This document shows positions 1 to 10,204 of a stretch of 64,000 bases of DNA, in pieces. Origin of the DNA: Gonatopus flavifemur. Taxonomy: Eukaryota; Arthropoda; Insecta; Hymenoptera; Dryinidae. Made by a program: the position numbers and the translations under genes. How positions within the stretch are numbered: the first letter of the stretch is position 1; each line of letters opens with the position of its first letter. Under the pieces are notes generated by a model. That model did not search any database, was not told where the DNA came from, and saw only the letters and a program-made list of their open reading frames with translations. Location of the stretch: NCBI GenBank assembly GCA_018340375.1, contig JAFFJZ010000001.1, positions 45,562,001-45,626,000 of the forward strand, written 5' to 3'.

Positions 1-184
1 CTCTTTTGTTGCTCAAAGTAACAGAAATTTTCTGATCTTATCTTATATATTTAGGGAAAAAGGAGGAATCACTTTTCGATTTGGAATTCAATTCAATTTG
101 TTCCAATTCTTCGATCAGGTTCCATCTTTTCCTATCCGGAATAGACGATCTGATCTCGCTAGTGCTTATACTTTTATGCTTGTA

Positions 185-370
185 CACGGGAAAAAATGAT
201 GCGGTTGATATCCGGATAGCTGAAAATTAGCTGTGGCAACAAAAGTTATTGCCATAGGGGCTAAAATTCAGCTTTGGCAGCGATTTTTTTCGCTATCCAA
301 ATATCAAGTACATGAAATAGCTACCACAGCTAATTCCTCGCTACCATAGTGCATTATTTTTTTCCTTGTG
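185..370. mobile_element. MITE with CAGC/GCTG-rich interior (GATAT-GGATAGCT family)
   Basis: The ends are CACGGGAAAAAATGATGC and, inverted, CACAAGGAAAAAAATAATGC. A TA precedes the left end. The interior has short GCTG/CAGC inverted motifs. Related copies lie at 55231-55380 and 56097-56188, sharing the motif GATATTTGGATAGCT in one orientation or the other. No coding capacity. Confidence 0.6.
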
Positions 371-739
371 CATGTGTTTCAATACTTCTCCGTTCACTGG
401 GTTCACGAAGTTGATTTTGGGTTGGAAACTTAGATATTTGTTCAAGTGCTAGAATCCGAAGATAAAATCCTTTGATATGACAAGGACAATTGAATCCAAC
501 GTCATATGGCGATCGAAGCTTTGAAGGTTATTGAATATCAAGTCAATGAATATCATATTCTGTTCGAATTCTACAGCCTTAGGTGACAAGGCAATGAATG
601 TAATTTTGTTCAATATTGAATGAATGGGAGCTTCGATCGCTAGCAATGAACCTTCATTTGGATTGAGTTTCACTGCTATTCAGATGTCTTCTTGATTGAA
701 CTTTTATGATTCAAAATAATTGCCCTTGAAGTTATCTCA

Positions 740-964
740 TACTAGGGAAAAAATGTCTCCTAACCAAATGATTAGTTCATTTGTCCTTTCACCCTAACAT
801 ATTCCTTGGGATTGATGAGATATTCAATCAAATAAAATAATGGAATGCTTGCCTCAAATGAATTGGTCTTCTGAATAAGTAATTCATTCGCCACGAGTGA
901 TCAATTTTTGACTCCAATTGAATATTTTATGGGAAGAGGACAAATAAATATTGTTTCCAGTGCA
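740..964 (+). mobile_element. 230-bp MITE, copy 1 of 4 (TTCATTTGTCC family)
   Basis: This is one of four co-oriented copies in the window, with others near 13588, 48493 and 60147. They share an ordered core: ATTCCTTGGGATTGATGA, then ATGGAATGCTTGCC, then AAATTGGTCT, and they end in TTTCCAGTGCAC. The termini are imperfect inverted repeats of the form CACTGGAAAAAAT. Non-coding. Confidence 0.75.
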
Positions 965-1249
965 CTTAGAATTCTCTGAACTGCGGATAAAGAGTTTTGA
1001 AAATTTATATTGAAAAAATCATTACTCGGATAGTAGAAATTTTATCAATCGTAGGAAGAAAATGTAGCACAAAAATGATCTCTTTTTCAAGACAATCCAC
1101 GAAAATGCATTGAGAAACGGAAAATAAAATTTATCTTTGGTATTTTTATATGTCGATTCTTTCATATGAGAGCAATGCATGAGTTACAAGTTTTCTACAA
1201 TTCTGAACAATTGTTATCATGTGTTTTGTTTTTTTGCCTTTCCCTATAG

Positions 1250-1663
1250 GTAGTTTGAATTTATTTTTGGTGCCAGTTGGGTGCGTAGTCAGCGGTCCTT
1301 TGACCCAATGTTTCGGACGAAAGAGAATGATGATGGTGACGAATGTGCCATTTGTGATAGCGTGGATTATTTTCTACTACGCCACCCAGTCGTGGATGCT
1401 TTTCCTTGCCCTAGCAATAACAGGCCTGACAGGTGGCTTACTCGAAGCTCCGGTCATGACTTACGTCGCGGAGGTAACGCAACCTCATTTACGTGGCATG
1501 TTGTCAGCCACTTCTACTATGACTGTGATTTTGGGGATCTTCACTCAAATGTTGGGTGGCAGTTTAACCACTTGGAGAACTGTCGCGCTTATAAATATAA
1601 GTTATCCGGTGATATGTTTCTTAGCTCTCTGTTGTGTACCTGAGAGTCCTCATTGGTTAGCTG
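1250..1663 (+). CDS. Sugar transporter exon: TM2 to PESPHWLA
   Basis: The acceptor is the AG at 1248-1249 after a pyrimidine-rich tract. The donor GTAAGTA begins at 1664. The first two bases complete a codon begun upstream (phase 1), and one base is left for the next exon. It encodes TM2 (SLNLFLVPVGCVVSGPL), the GRKR loop, TM3, TM4, the QPHLRG loop, TM5 and TM6, ending at PESPHWL. The in-frame ATG at 1219 lies in the intron and is not a start. Confidence 0.93.
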
Positions 1664-4600
1664 GTAAGTAATTTGAATAATTCGTACAATTATCGATATT
1701 TCCAATCTTCAATCAATAGAAAATTTGTTGTACAATTCCTTATGAATTCAAATTAAAAGCCCTTTAACGTCGAGTTCACGCTTTGTTTCTACATCAATGG
1801 AAAATATTCTAGATAAAAGATATAATGTTGTAGAAATGGTACAAAAGAATGATCAACTTTTTCTGAACAATGCTTTTTTATCGAATGACCGATTAAGTTC
1901 TTAGTTAGACATCGATTACTTATCTACTGAAGATTGTTCAAGCGTGCTGTCGATGATTACCAGATCATAATTGCCACATTCTCGATACTAATATAATGAG
2001 TTTTCCTCTCTCGATCAATCAAGACAAGACAAAGTAGAGTTGTCCAGTATTTGGCGGCACAATCCAAGAAAGATGGAACATTCGGCTTTGAAGGATGAAC
2101 AATAAACGATTATGAAAGAATAATTATTTTACGATTTCAGCGAAAGGACGTTCGCAGGAATCCGAAAGAGCTCTTTGTTGGTTACGAGGATGGGTACCGC
2201 CATCGCAAGTGTCGGAAGAATTCCATCAAATTGAGGAAATAGTGCGAAAACCGAAAAAAGACATGGAACAACAACGGATTTGGGATTGCATGAAAGATAA
2301 AACATTTTACAAACCGTTCGCGGTTGTCACACTGGCGTTCTTCGTGTGTTCGTTTGGCGGGGTAGCGACTCTTCAGACTTTCGCGGTCATTATATTCGCT
2401 GAGCTCCAAGCACCAATCGACAAATACAAGGCCACAGTTATGCTTGGTATCGCTCAGTTGGTCGGCACAATGATCTGCGTAGTGTCCATTCATTTTACGG
2501 GCAAAAGGAAACTTACTTTTCTATCGGTCGGTGGCACTGGATTATGTTTTTTTCTCACAGCTATCTACGGTTATCTCAACAAAAGCCAGTCCGTTCCTGA
2601 TATGGATAGGTAAAAGAATTAATCTTAAGATTTCAATATATCTACGTTTCAATTCGTGATTTTTCTCTAGCATAATTTGAAGTTGAATTCAAATGTAGAA
2701 TTCAAAATTGGGGTTTTCATATTCTGTGTGAGAAATTGGGAAGAGTAGTGTTTAAAAATTGGAACTATTACAAACGCCATAAGGAACGTTGGTGTTGGCC
2801 TCAGATCTAGATGCCATGTGGGCTTGTCATAAGCTTCTAAGGCTTGTCATTCGATTGCTTCTGGCTTGTCATTGTGAGGTTGCTATAACTCTCATGCAAG
2901 GGTTTCGTAAACTTGTACCTTTGTCGCGTACCAGCTAGAAAGCTTCTCGTCAACCTCCTTACGAGTTTACGCGACAAACTTGCAGCAAGGTCAAATGCTA
3001 TCTGGGAACGTTTTAATGAATTCATGAATTCATGTATCGATACGTCGCGAAGTTAACTGTCCTCGTACGATTAGTGAAATATCATCTCAAGTATCCACTT
3101 GCGCTGTGATACAAGCCAAATTGTTTGTCCCAAAATATCCCAAAATGTTGTAATGAAATCATAATACTGCTCTGGACAGGAATTCTTAATGCACTAGAGA
3201 ATTGTTGTACAGAGCGATTCATTGGTTTTATCAAAGCTCTTTTGAATAGCTTGGAATCAACGATTTGGCTAGTGTCACATCCAATAGCATCCCCTCAAAC
3301 AACGTCTGCTAGAAACATGAGACCAAACATCAGTGATAATAAAGTTGAAGGAATATCCTATTCTATCACGAGGAATATCATGAGCGAGTATATCGGTGGT
3401 AGGGGTGAAGAGGTAACTGACACCCTGAAGAATCAACTTCTACCCTGCGAAAATGTTTGTTCCAGCGGAACAAAATGTTTGTTGAAAAGAACGCAAAGTA
3501 ACTTTTTGGGTGACTGGAAAAAAATGTATTCAACCCTCCGGGGACACACTTATAGTTTCCTCACACATGGGATACGCTGGGTCAGTTTGACCCAAGTGTT
3601 TTTTGATCGCTCATATCTCGGCTTGGGAACATGGTAGAGCAATGTTTTTTTCAATTCATCGCCGAAGTCTGCAGAATACGAATCCGAAACCCGCTTTGCT
3701 CGACAATTGGTAGTTTTTTCAATATTTAAAGAAATGTAAAGGTACTTTTTCAGGGATATACAACTTTCCAAAATGAAGGATGGGTCATTTTGACCCAGTG
3801 TATCCCTAGAGGGTTGAGATGAATAAAATTTATTTGCGTGTATGGGAATGTTGATTTTTGTTAACTAAATTTAATCCATACCCAACATGCCAATTTTATT
3901 TCAGCGGACCAAAACATTTCTTTGCGTTCATGTCAATCAAAATTTTGTGGCGTTGGAACAAATTGTGTTTTCCCTGTAAGGTTAAATCAATAGGAACATA
4001 AATCCGAAAGTCTAAGATGAATTCCCTTCTTGGAACAGAATTTTCATTTGAGGGTGAGGGTTTGTTTGCCATAATTTTCAATCTTTCCACTTTCAATGTT
4101 CCCTCTTTGTTACTTCTGTACGATTGCCTGCATGAAACTATAAAATATCTCGGGACCTAGTCCTGTAGTGTTCCTACAGTCTTGAATTCTCAAGCGGTCA
4201 CGGAGGTTACCATTTTGTTGGAATTGATTTCTCCTACATAACACGTCTGCAATGATATGATTAATGTTTCCGGTGTTTGGATGATTTGGAAATCCTACCC
4301 TTCACAATAAACAGCGTTTCAGATATTTTTGAAATGTTCTGAACAGGTGGTCAGCACGTTTATAGCTTGTTATTCATTCATTAATTAATTTTTTTGCCAG
4401 AATCCCATGTTCATAGTTTAAAAAATCACATCTAAGAATGATCCGGACTTTAGTTCCCAAAACAGCCGTTTGAAAGACCTTGAATTTGAAATAATTCTGT
4501 TTTTTCATGGCTCTATTTTATATGACTAAGATCTTAAGTGAATCTGTGTATTACCAGCAACAAAATTTCAACGAAGTAAAATTAATTTACAAGATGAATG

Positions 4601-6568
4601 AAATTCTTAGCTCCCATCGTTATAGTAATATCAAGAATTTTCAAGTACGGTATGAATTCCAACGCGGTAATTATTTCCAATCGAGATCTTGTACACAGCT
4701 CTGCATAGATACAGCATTTTTTTTGAAGGATCAATCACGACGATAACTTCCTCCTTTCAACACTGTACTCTACGCCAAGTCTTCTTTTATCCTGTTCGAT
4801 ACAACGGTCATGATAGGGACATTGCCTATTGGCCACTGTTGAATGACTGTCTTTCAATTGATGATATTCAGGCAATCCTCGAGTAATGGGATCATTTCTA
4901 GGTTTTTAACTATTTCAAAACATCATGGGAATTGGTTTCCTTTGAATTCAGAAACCAATGATATGAAATGTATTGATTCGCTGCAAGATATGTTTTCTCT
5001 CATCATATGTAAAAATTTTCCAAAACTTGAACAAGCCGTTTCCTCGTATCACAATCTCACCAGCTTTTCCGTCGTAATCTTTCTCCATTATTCATTGAAA
5101 CACAATGGAAAGTGAGAGGAAATTCAATGATACGAGGGAAAGAAAAAGCAAAGCAACACTCCGATGGACAAAACAAAAGACAAGTCGAGAGAGAAAATGT
5201 TTTCATCTCGGCGTAAATCTAATTGTGATTCTTTTATTTCTTCCGCTCGGTCTCAACCATTAGTTCAATGGGAGAAGCAAAGAACGAAAGGTCAAAAGTG
5301 AAAGTAAGGACGAAATTGTAGGCAACTTTTCTCACAGGAAATCCGAATGATGTAAATCATTTAACGACGAGGAAATTTATTCATGGAAGATTATTCTTTG
5401 GCCTGTAAAGGCGGAAACGGGACTCTTGAATGACTTTCTCATGAATCCCTTAAGGATCTTTAATATTCTGAGGGAAAAAGTTATTCGTCTGCTGATGTTC
5501 CTTCAAGTCTCTGTTGTGATTGTTCTATCGACTGTCCAATAATGCTCATTTTTATCCTCACAGTATTTCATTCTTCAGACCAATCTCAAATAATTGCACG
5601 TTCTGAATGTCTTCCTGGATTCCATTTTTGGAACAAAATAGAGACAAGTTTTATTATGATAAACTAAGTGGAAGCAATCTAGCATCACATTTTTATTTTG
5701 ATTTTCTCCAAGTGAAAAAGTTCTGAACAATTGAATCAAATTTTAAGTAAAGACTAGCTGGACTAGCAAAATTTTCAGTATTATATACAGAATAGTGAAC
5801 AAATTTTGCTGGAGGAGCAAGCATTTTTTGCTGCCGCATCTGAAAAATCGCTGTCGTAATTAACAATTGCTGCTCCAGCAGAAGGGACTCAGCAAAATTA
5901 GATTTCGCTGTCACAGCGAATTTATTGATTTTTTTCGTTCACTATCCAAAAAAGTTATTCGATGAACAATCAGGGAATCACAAAGTGATCTTATATATGT
6001 TACTGAAATTTAACCATAAAATAGTAAAGAACAAAAACTTGGTCTTCAAAGGTACAATTGGATACCCAGCACATTGATGGTTGGAGCTGCTTTCCTCGCT
6101 CACATTGGTATCAGGCTTTTACCTTGGGTTTTAGCTGGAGAAGTATTTCCAGTCAAAGTAAGGAAATTTTCATACCGCATTCAATACCAAAACTTCAAGT
6201 TGATGACAGAACAAGAATTGAAGAATATTTTGTCTCCGTTACAGGTTCGAAGTACAGCAGTGGGAGCAGCAGGCTCTATAGGATACATTTTCAATTCTAT
6301 CGCGAACAAAACTTTCTTGTATATGGTGGCAGGCATTAGCTTGGGGGGAACGTTCCTCTTCTACACTGGAATCAATCTCATTTGCGGTATAATCCTGTTC
6401 TACACGTTACCAGAAACCGAAGGAAGAACCTTAAAGGAAATCGAAGAGCATTACGCGGGTATACATAGTTTGAATGACAGGCCGAAGAGCAACCAAGTGC
6501 ATTTCAAAGAAAAATGGGCAGCCACGAATCCGTCTGTCACAAACGATGATAACGAGAGTAAACTGTGA
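1250..6568 (+). CDS. SLC2/MFS sugar transporter, facilitated trehalose transporter Tret1-like (5' partial, four exons)
   Basis: The spliced product of 1250-1663, 2141-2609, 6052-6157 and 6245-6568 is a 12-TM sugar porter lacking only its start, about 436 residues from TM2 to the C-terminus. Family members usually have 460-550. Visible sugar-porter signatures are FGRKR after TM2, a TM4/5 loop with RG (QPHLRG), PESPHWL after TM6, GKRKL after TM8, LPWVLAGEVFP in TM10 and PETEGRTLKEIE after TM12. The family moves glucose or trehalose down its gradient across the plasma membrane; substrate here is inferred only from the family. TM7 lacks the QQxSG signature of classical glucose carriers, as in divergent insect Tret1-like clades. 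Junctions are GT-AG with phases 1, 1, 2 and 0. The first exon needs one base from an upstream exon, which I could not find between 1 and 1249, so it probably lies outside the window. No stop codon interrupts the frame. It stands alone, with no operon-like partner. Confidence 0.93.
2141..2609 (+). CDS. Sugar transporter exon: central loop and TM7-TM9
   Basis: The acceptor is TTTCAG ending at 2140 and the donor GT starts at 2610. The split codon gives Ala, so the junction reads PESPHWL-A-AKGR, the expected start of the cytoplasmic loop. The loop (residues ESERALCWLRGW onward) leads to TM7 with FGGVATLQ, TM8 with LGIAQLVGT and GKRKL, and TM9. Two bases remain at the end (phase 2). Confidence 0.93.
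2799..3006 (+). repeat. Intronic dispersed repeat, copy 1 of 2 (GCTTGTCATAA family)
   Basis: The segment matches 21496-21710 along its length, sharing the ordered blocks AAGCTTGTCATAA-type starts, TAACTCTCATGCAAGGGTTT-like cores and a GCTATCTGGG right end. The CCCAGATA-type ends suggest a short TIR element. This copy lies in the transporter's second intron. Confidence 0.65.
3534..3813. mobile_element. piggyBac-like MITE (CCCTC ends, TTAA-type site) in transporter intron
   Basis: The 280-bp element opens with CCCTCCGGGGACACACTT and closes with the inverse of CCCTCTAGGGATACACTGGG. Inner palindromic motifs GGGTCAGTTTGACCC and GGGTCATTTTGACCC lie near each end. The flanks are TCAA and TTGA, consistent with a decayed TTAA target. 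The CCCT ends and TTAA-like site are typical of piggyBac-type elements. No ORF of its own. Confidence 0.65.
5735..5940. repeat. GCTG/AGCAAA-rich repeat in transporter intron
   Basis: The segment has repeated TTTTGCTG, CAGCAAAA and GCTGNNNCAGC units, like the better-preserved element at 41749-42109. It shares the short AT-rich stretch TATATACAGAATAG with that copy (in inverse form). The ends are not resolved. Confidence 0.5.
6052..6157 (+). CDS. Sugar transporter exon: TM10
   Basis: This exon is short at 106 bp. The acceptor CAAAG ends at 6051 and the donor GTAAGG starts at 6158. The joining codon gives Arg. It encodes WIPSTLMVGAAF followed by GIRLLPWVLAGEVFPVK, matching the family's TM10 PW...E(V/I)FP signature. 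It ends in phase 0 so that the next exon supplies the VR of the FP-x-x-VR motif. Confidence 0.92.
6245..6568 (+). CDS. Sugar transporter terminal exon: TM11, TM12 and C-tail
   Basis: The acceptor is TTACAG ending at 6244, after an 87-bp intron. The exon opens with VRSTAVGAAGS, continues through TM11 and TM12 and reaches PETEGRTLKEIEEHYAG. A hydrophilic tail of about 40 residues ends at a TGA at 6566-6568. Confidence 0.94.
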   Translation, partial: VRSTAVGAAGSIGYIFNSIANKTFLYMVAGISLGGTFLFYTGINLICGIILFYTLPETEGRTLKEIEEHYAGIHSLNDRPKSNQVHFKEKWAATNPSVTNDDNESKL

Positions 6569-6912
6569 TCCCATCGGTGGTTTTGAATCACATCAGTGCA
6601 AGTTATCGGCGTTAAATACCCAATCGAACAATTCTTAACTTACAGAACTGTGGGTCTTCAACGTATTCATTGTTGTGTTCAACTTTACACACGTACAGAT
6701 CGTAAAGTTTATGAACTACATATATTTCTATGTTTTTAATTGAACTCGAGTTTTAAGTTTGAGATACATTTTTATATTTATTTTAAGGAATTCCTAATGA
6801 ATTTTGTCGCGTTCTGGAGATATTTTCCAGGGAATTCAATAATCATTCATTATCATTCGATCAATTGTTATTTGTTTAGGATTTTGCGTATCATTAATTT
6901 GTCTGTTAAATT

Positions 6913-6918
6913 AATAAA
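6913..6918 (+). terminator. Candidate polyadenylation signal of the sugar transporter
   Basis: This is the first AATAAA downstream of the transporter stop codon, about 345 bp away in AT-rich sequence. It gives a reasonable 3' UTR length. No transcript evidence is available from sequence alone. Confidence 0.45.
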
Positions 6919-6944
6919 TTTATCGAATATTTTATTTGAATGAT

Positions 6945-7947
6945 TTATTATTCTCTGTTTTAACTCGTTTACAGATTCCTCGATCTTCAGAATGGTGAAT
7001 CGAATTGAATGCTCGATACGTCCATGAAGTATTTTTAAATGAAATCAAATCTGGTATAAGGTGGGCGTGATTAAACTTTGTTTAAAGTCTATTTCAATAA
7101 CGAATTCATATTGTTTGGTCCTTCGAAGCCCATTTATTAGATATATCATATGTCTCCGTACGATAGGTAGAACGTGCTCGTCGCTTGCATACGTGACGAG
7201 TTGGAGGAATTCAAAAATTGTAGTTAAATCAAGTGCTGGTCGATGAAACGATCGTTACATGATTGCCTTAAGCTCTCATTATCTGGAATGCGAAAGGAAA
7301 TTCACTGAAATTTCCAGAAGAACAAGACGCAATAATACAGAACGCACAAGGAATTTCGATTGCTGCTTCCTAGAACGAGCATTATTAATGTAATCTAATT
7401 ATAATCTATATCTCAACTAAATTTAATGAATCCCTTGAACTCGATTAAACTACATTGTTGCTTTGTCCTTATCAGAACGAGAAGTGAAGGGTAAGAGCGA
7501 TGATCACGATAAAATGATCTTGTGCGTTTGAATAATGAATGTCACGGACAGATGAAGTCAATTATATTAGTTTTCCAAGTACTATGAGAAGACAAAGAAT
7601 ATTAGAATGGACATTTTGTTGGCAAATGAATGATATTTTTCAGATATCTTATGATTTCAGAGTTCCTAAATTTGCCTTCTGATTCTTTACGGAATCGAGG
7701 GGAAAGTTGCGTTGGGATTTTTGCCATTCATTCAAAAAGAAGATTACTTTTCTGCCTTTTTTGATTTTTGATTTCCGAAATGTTGGAATAATTCATCAAA
7801 ACTCAATATATCAACGTTTTCTTCGTGCACCTTATGATACCATGACAAACAATTCAATGACTTGTTCATGTCTAAACACCAGCTCTCTTAAATACTTGAA
7901 TCGAGTGGAAAAACTCAATTTTTTTAAATTTTTGTCTCTTAAATTTG
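6945..7947. other. Intergenic sequence downstream of the transporter
   Basis: AT-rich sequence with no recognisable exon or terminal-inverted-repeat element. The short ORFs here have no family features. Confidence 0.5.
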
Positions 7948-7949
7948 TA

Positions 7950-8135
7950 CACTGAGAGAAAAGATAGTGGACTCAATTACGCATGACAATTAGATGCGTT
8001 CAACCACAATCCTTCATCAACTCAATTGAAAAACAAGGTTCGTACAATTATGCGTAGTTGAGTCAACTAAAAATTTAGTTGAACCAAGCAATTATTGCAG
8101 TTGAACGTATCCAACTGTCTCGCATAGTTGGGTCC
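7950..8135. mobile_element. MITE with CACTGAGAGAAAA end, right terminus lost
   Basis: The left end CACTGAGAGAAAAG follows a TA. The next block GTGGACTCAATTACGCATG reappears inverted as CGCATAGTTGGGTCCAC at 8121-8136. The matching right terminus is missing because the next element (host MITE copy 1) starts at that point. Confidence 0.6.
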
Positions 8136-8219
8136 ACACTAAGAGAAATCTCTGTTATATGTATAATACAAATAAGGATAGCGATAATGTATAATAAAAA
8201 ATCTTATATATCTAATTAA

Positions 8220-9163
8220 AGGGAGGTTCTCATCTAGCGACCTCAAAATAAGGTGATTCTCTCCAATCATTTTTCATGGAAGGAAGTAAATGGAGAACTC
8301 GGGGTTTTTCACACTTGTTAATTGAGTCTTCAAGGGGGTAAAAAAATTTTTTGCACACGGAGAGAAAGGTACCCAGTTGGGACAACTAAATGCTAGTTAC
8401 CACAGCTAGATTTTTATTTACGCTAGCTAGACTCTAGTTGGGGTAAATAAAAGGCTAATTGTCTGAAATATGAATGAAGTATAGTTGTGACAAATAAAAT
8501 CCAGCTAGCCATGACTCAATCTTTATTCACAGTTACTAAATTTCCCAGCTGTCGAATATTTGAATAAACTCTTTTTCTCAGTGCAGTGAAAAATGATGTA
8601 ATGGGAGTTGTTGATAAGTGTTGAAACATAACCACCTAAAAAAACAGTGATCAATCGGGCACCACTATAGCACTTACAAAAATTATCAAAAATCAGAGAT
8701 CCAAAAATTTTTATGGAATATATTATATTTTTGTTGGGGGTTGTACCGATAAAACCAATGAAAAGTCCAAAATTAAAAAAATGACAGTCATGCAAACTTT
8801 TGGTAGCGTGTTTACACCTTTTTTTCGCTCTTTGAAGTGCTATGAAAAGAAAAAAACAGGGAAATGTCATTTCCATTTAGATTCATCCTCCAATGAATTC
8901 AATCAGCTTCAAAATAAAAAAAAAAGCGATCCGTTCAGTAGTGTTTGATATACCGTAGAGCCAACTTGAAAAACATGGTTTCGAGAAAAACGCCTTTCAA
9001 ATTTCGAGATACGAGTCCTTTGACTTGAGAAAATTTCTTTCATGTACTTTAAGATCCATTCAGTGAGTTCCAAATAACTCGAGTTCTCAATTCACTTCCT
9101 TCTCAAGAACAAAAATTCGAGAAAATCACCTTATTTCGGAATTCGCTTGATGAAAACCTCCCC
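8220..9163. mobile_element. 944-bp TTAA element (piggyBac-like, non-autonomous) inside host MITE
   Basis: TTAA flanks both sides (8216-8219 and 9164-9167), while copy 2 of the host has a single TTAA at this point. The terminal inverted repeats are about 45 bp, beginning RGGGAGGTTYTCATC and including AATAAGGTGATT. Precise TTAA duplication is characteristic of piggyBac transposition. No transposase is visible inside, so it is non-autonomous. It carries a smaller MITE at 8356-8583. Confidence 0.85.
8356..8583. mobile_element. CACGGAG MITE nested in the TTAA element
   Basis: Ends CACGGAGAGAAAGG and, inverted, CACTGAGAAAAAGAG, with CA on both flanks. The interior has repeated CTAGTT/AGCTAG motifs. 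It is the third layer of nesting at this locus. Confidence 0.6.
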
Positions 9164-9194
9164 TTAAACTTATTATGCGTACAATCAAATTCAT

Positions 9195-9450
9195 TGCACT
9201 GTTGAAAGTTTCCGTGGGAAAATTCCTATAAATTTATACGAAGTAATTAACATATAAATGCGTCAGGAATTTTCCGCACTTGTCCGGAAATTTCCTGTAC
9301 AAAGATTATAAAAATCCCATAAAATTTGGAATTTTCAGTTCAATTTATAGGAAATTTCATACTTATATATCGGAAATTGATTTCTCATCCGAGGATTGGA
9401 ATGTTCCGGTGGCCATATACAGGAAAATTCCGATCCTTTCCTACAGTGCA
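9195..9450. mobile_element. 256-bp insertion with TGCACTGT ends
   Basis: The limits come from comparison with host copy 2, which runs straight through this point. The ends are TGCACTGT and ACAGTGCA. The interior is rich in GGAAATTTCC-like palindromes (TCCGGAAATTTCC, TAGGAAATTTC, ATCGGAAATTG). Confidence 0.75.
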
Positions 9451-9502
9451 TAATATATAGTAAGGGTACAATCTGTATAATATTCTTCATTATATATCTC
9501 AT

Positions 9503-9783
9503 CCCAGCCAGCATAAAAGATCAATTTGAATTTATAAAGACTTCCTAAAGACCTCTTGAATAGCCCCTGTTATGCCAATCAATATGTATTCATTATGAAT
9601 ATTTTGAATCCAAAATGAAAACTTATTGAATTCTCATAAAATTCATCATGAAATCTCGATATGAATTCTTCCTGAACATCAAGTTGTTCATTAAGAGGTA
9701 ATTTTGAATTCAAAATATTCCTAATGAATGCATATTGATTCGCATAACGGGAGCTCTTCGCGTGAACTCTTGTGCTGTATGGG
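9503..9783. mobile_element. 281-bp insertion with CCCA-NN-CAGCA ends
   Basis: The limits are set by the uninterrupted host copy 2. The ends CCCAGCCAGCATAAAAG and, inverted, CCCATACAGCACAAG resemble those of the CCCACATAGCACA elements elsewhere in the window. Confidence 0.7.
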
Positions 9784-10204
9784 AAAGATTTCATTATATA
9801 ATTGTTGCTGTCCCTATTCTTATCATACATTCCTCTCTGTGCACTATTCCTCTTTCTCAGTATGATTCTAAACAAATGGGTGTTCATATTTTTTTAGGGA
9901 AAGTTGTAGTCATTTTATCGACCCTTCTTTTAAACTTAAACCAGAGTCTCAGGTGTCAGGTGTTCTGCGTATCGTTCTTATTCATTTTGACTTTATCTTC
10001 ATGACATAGTTTATTGAAAAGCTTTGTGCGGAATCTCACCCACTTCCTTCCCCGTTTTAATCCCCTCAAATTGAAAACATGTTTTTTATTGTTGATGAAT
10101 AAAACTGTTCGTGGATCTATTTACTTCCTGGCAAATATATTCTAGCCAATGTGATTCAAAACAAATATCTCATGTTCATAAACGATAACTTGTTTTGAAA
10201 TGTA

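Larger units (their letters stand above)
8136..9843. mobile_element. Host MITE copy 1, interrupted by three insertions
   Basis: The ends ACACTAAGAGAAAT and, inverted, GCACAGAGAGGAAT bound a repeat whose sequence follows copy 2 at 11231-11657 block by block: TATATGTATAATACAAATA, TTATTATGCGTACAAT, ATAGTAAGGGTACAATCT, ATTGTTGCTGTCCCTA, TATCATACATT. Between those blocks sit foreign pieces at 8220-9163, 9195-9450 and 9503-9783 that copy 2 lacks. Without them the copy is about 225 bp. Confidence 0.85.

Noticed and set aside
1281..1643. Second-frame ORF over the first transporter exon
   Set aside because: It overlaps the well-supported transporter frame and has no family features.
2182..2493. Antisense ORF across the transporter exon
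   Set aside because: Shadow of the real coding frame.
3125..3637. 170-codon ORF in the transporter intron
   Set aside because: It runs into a TTAA MITE, has no recognisable domain, and sits in an intron of the same strand; best explained as chance.
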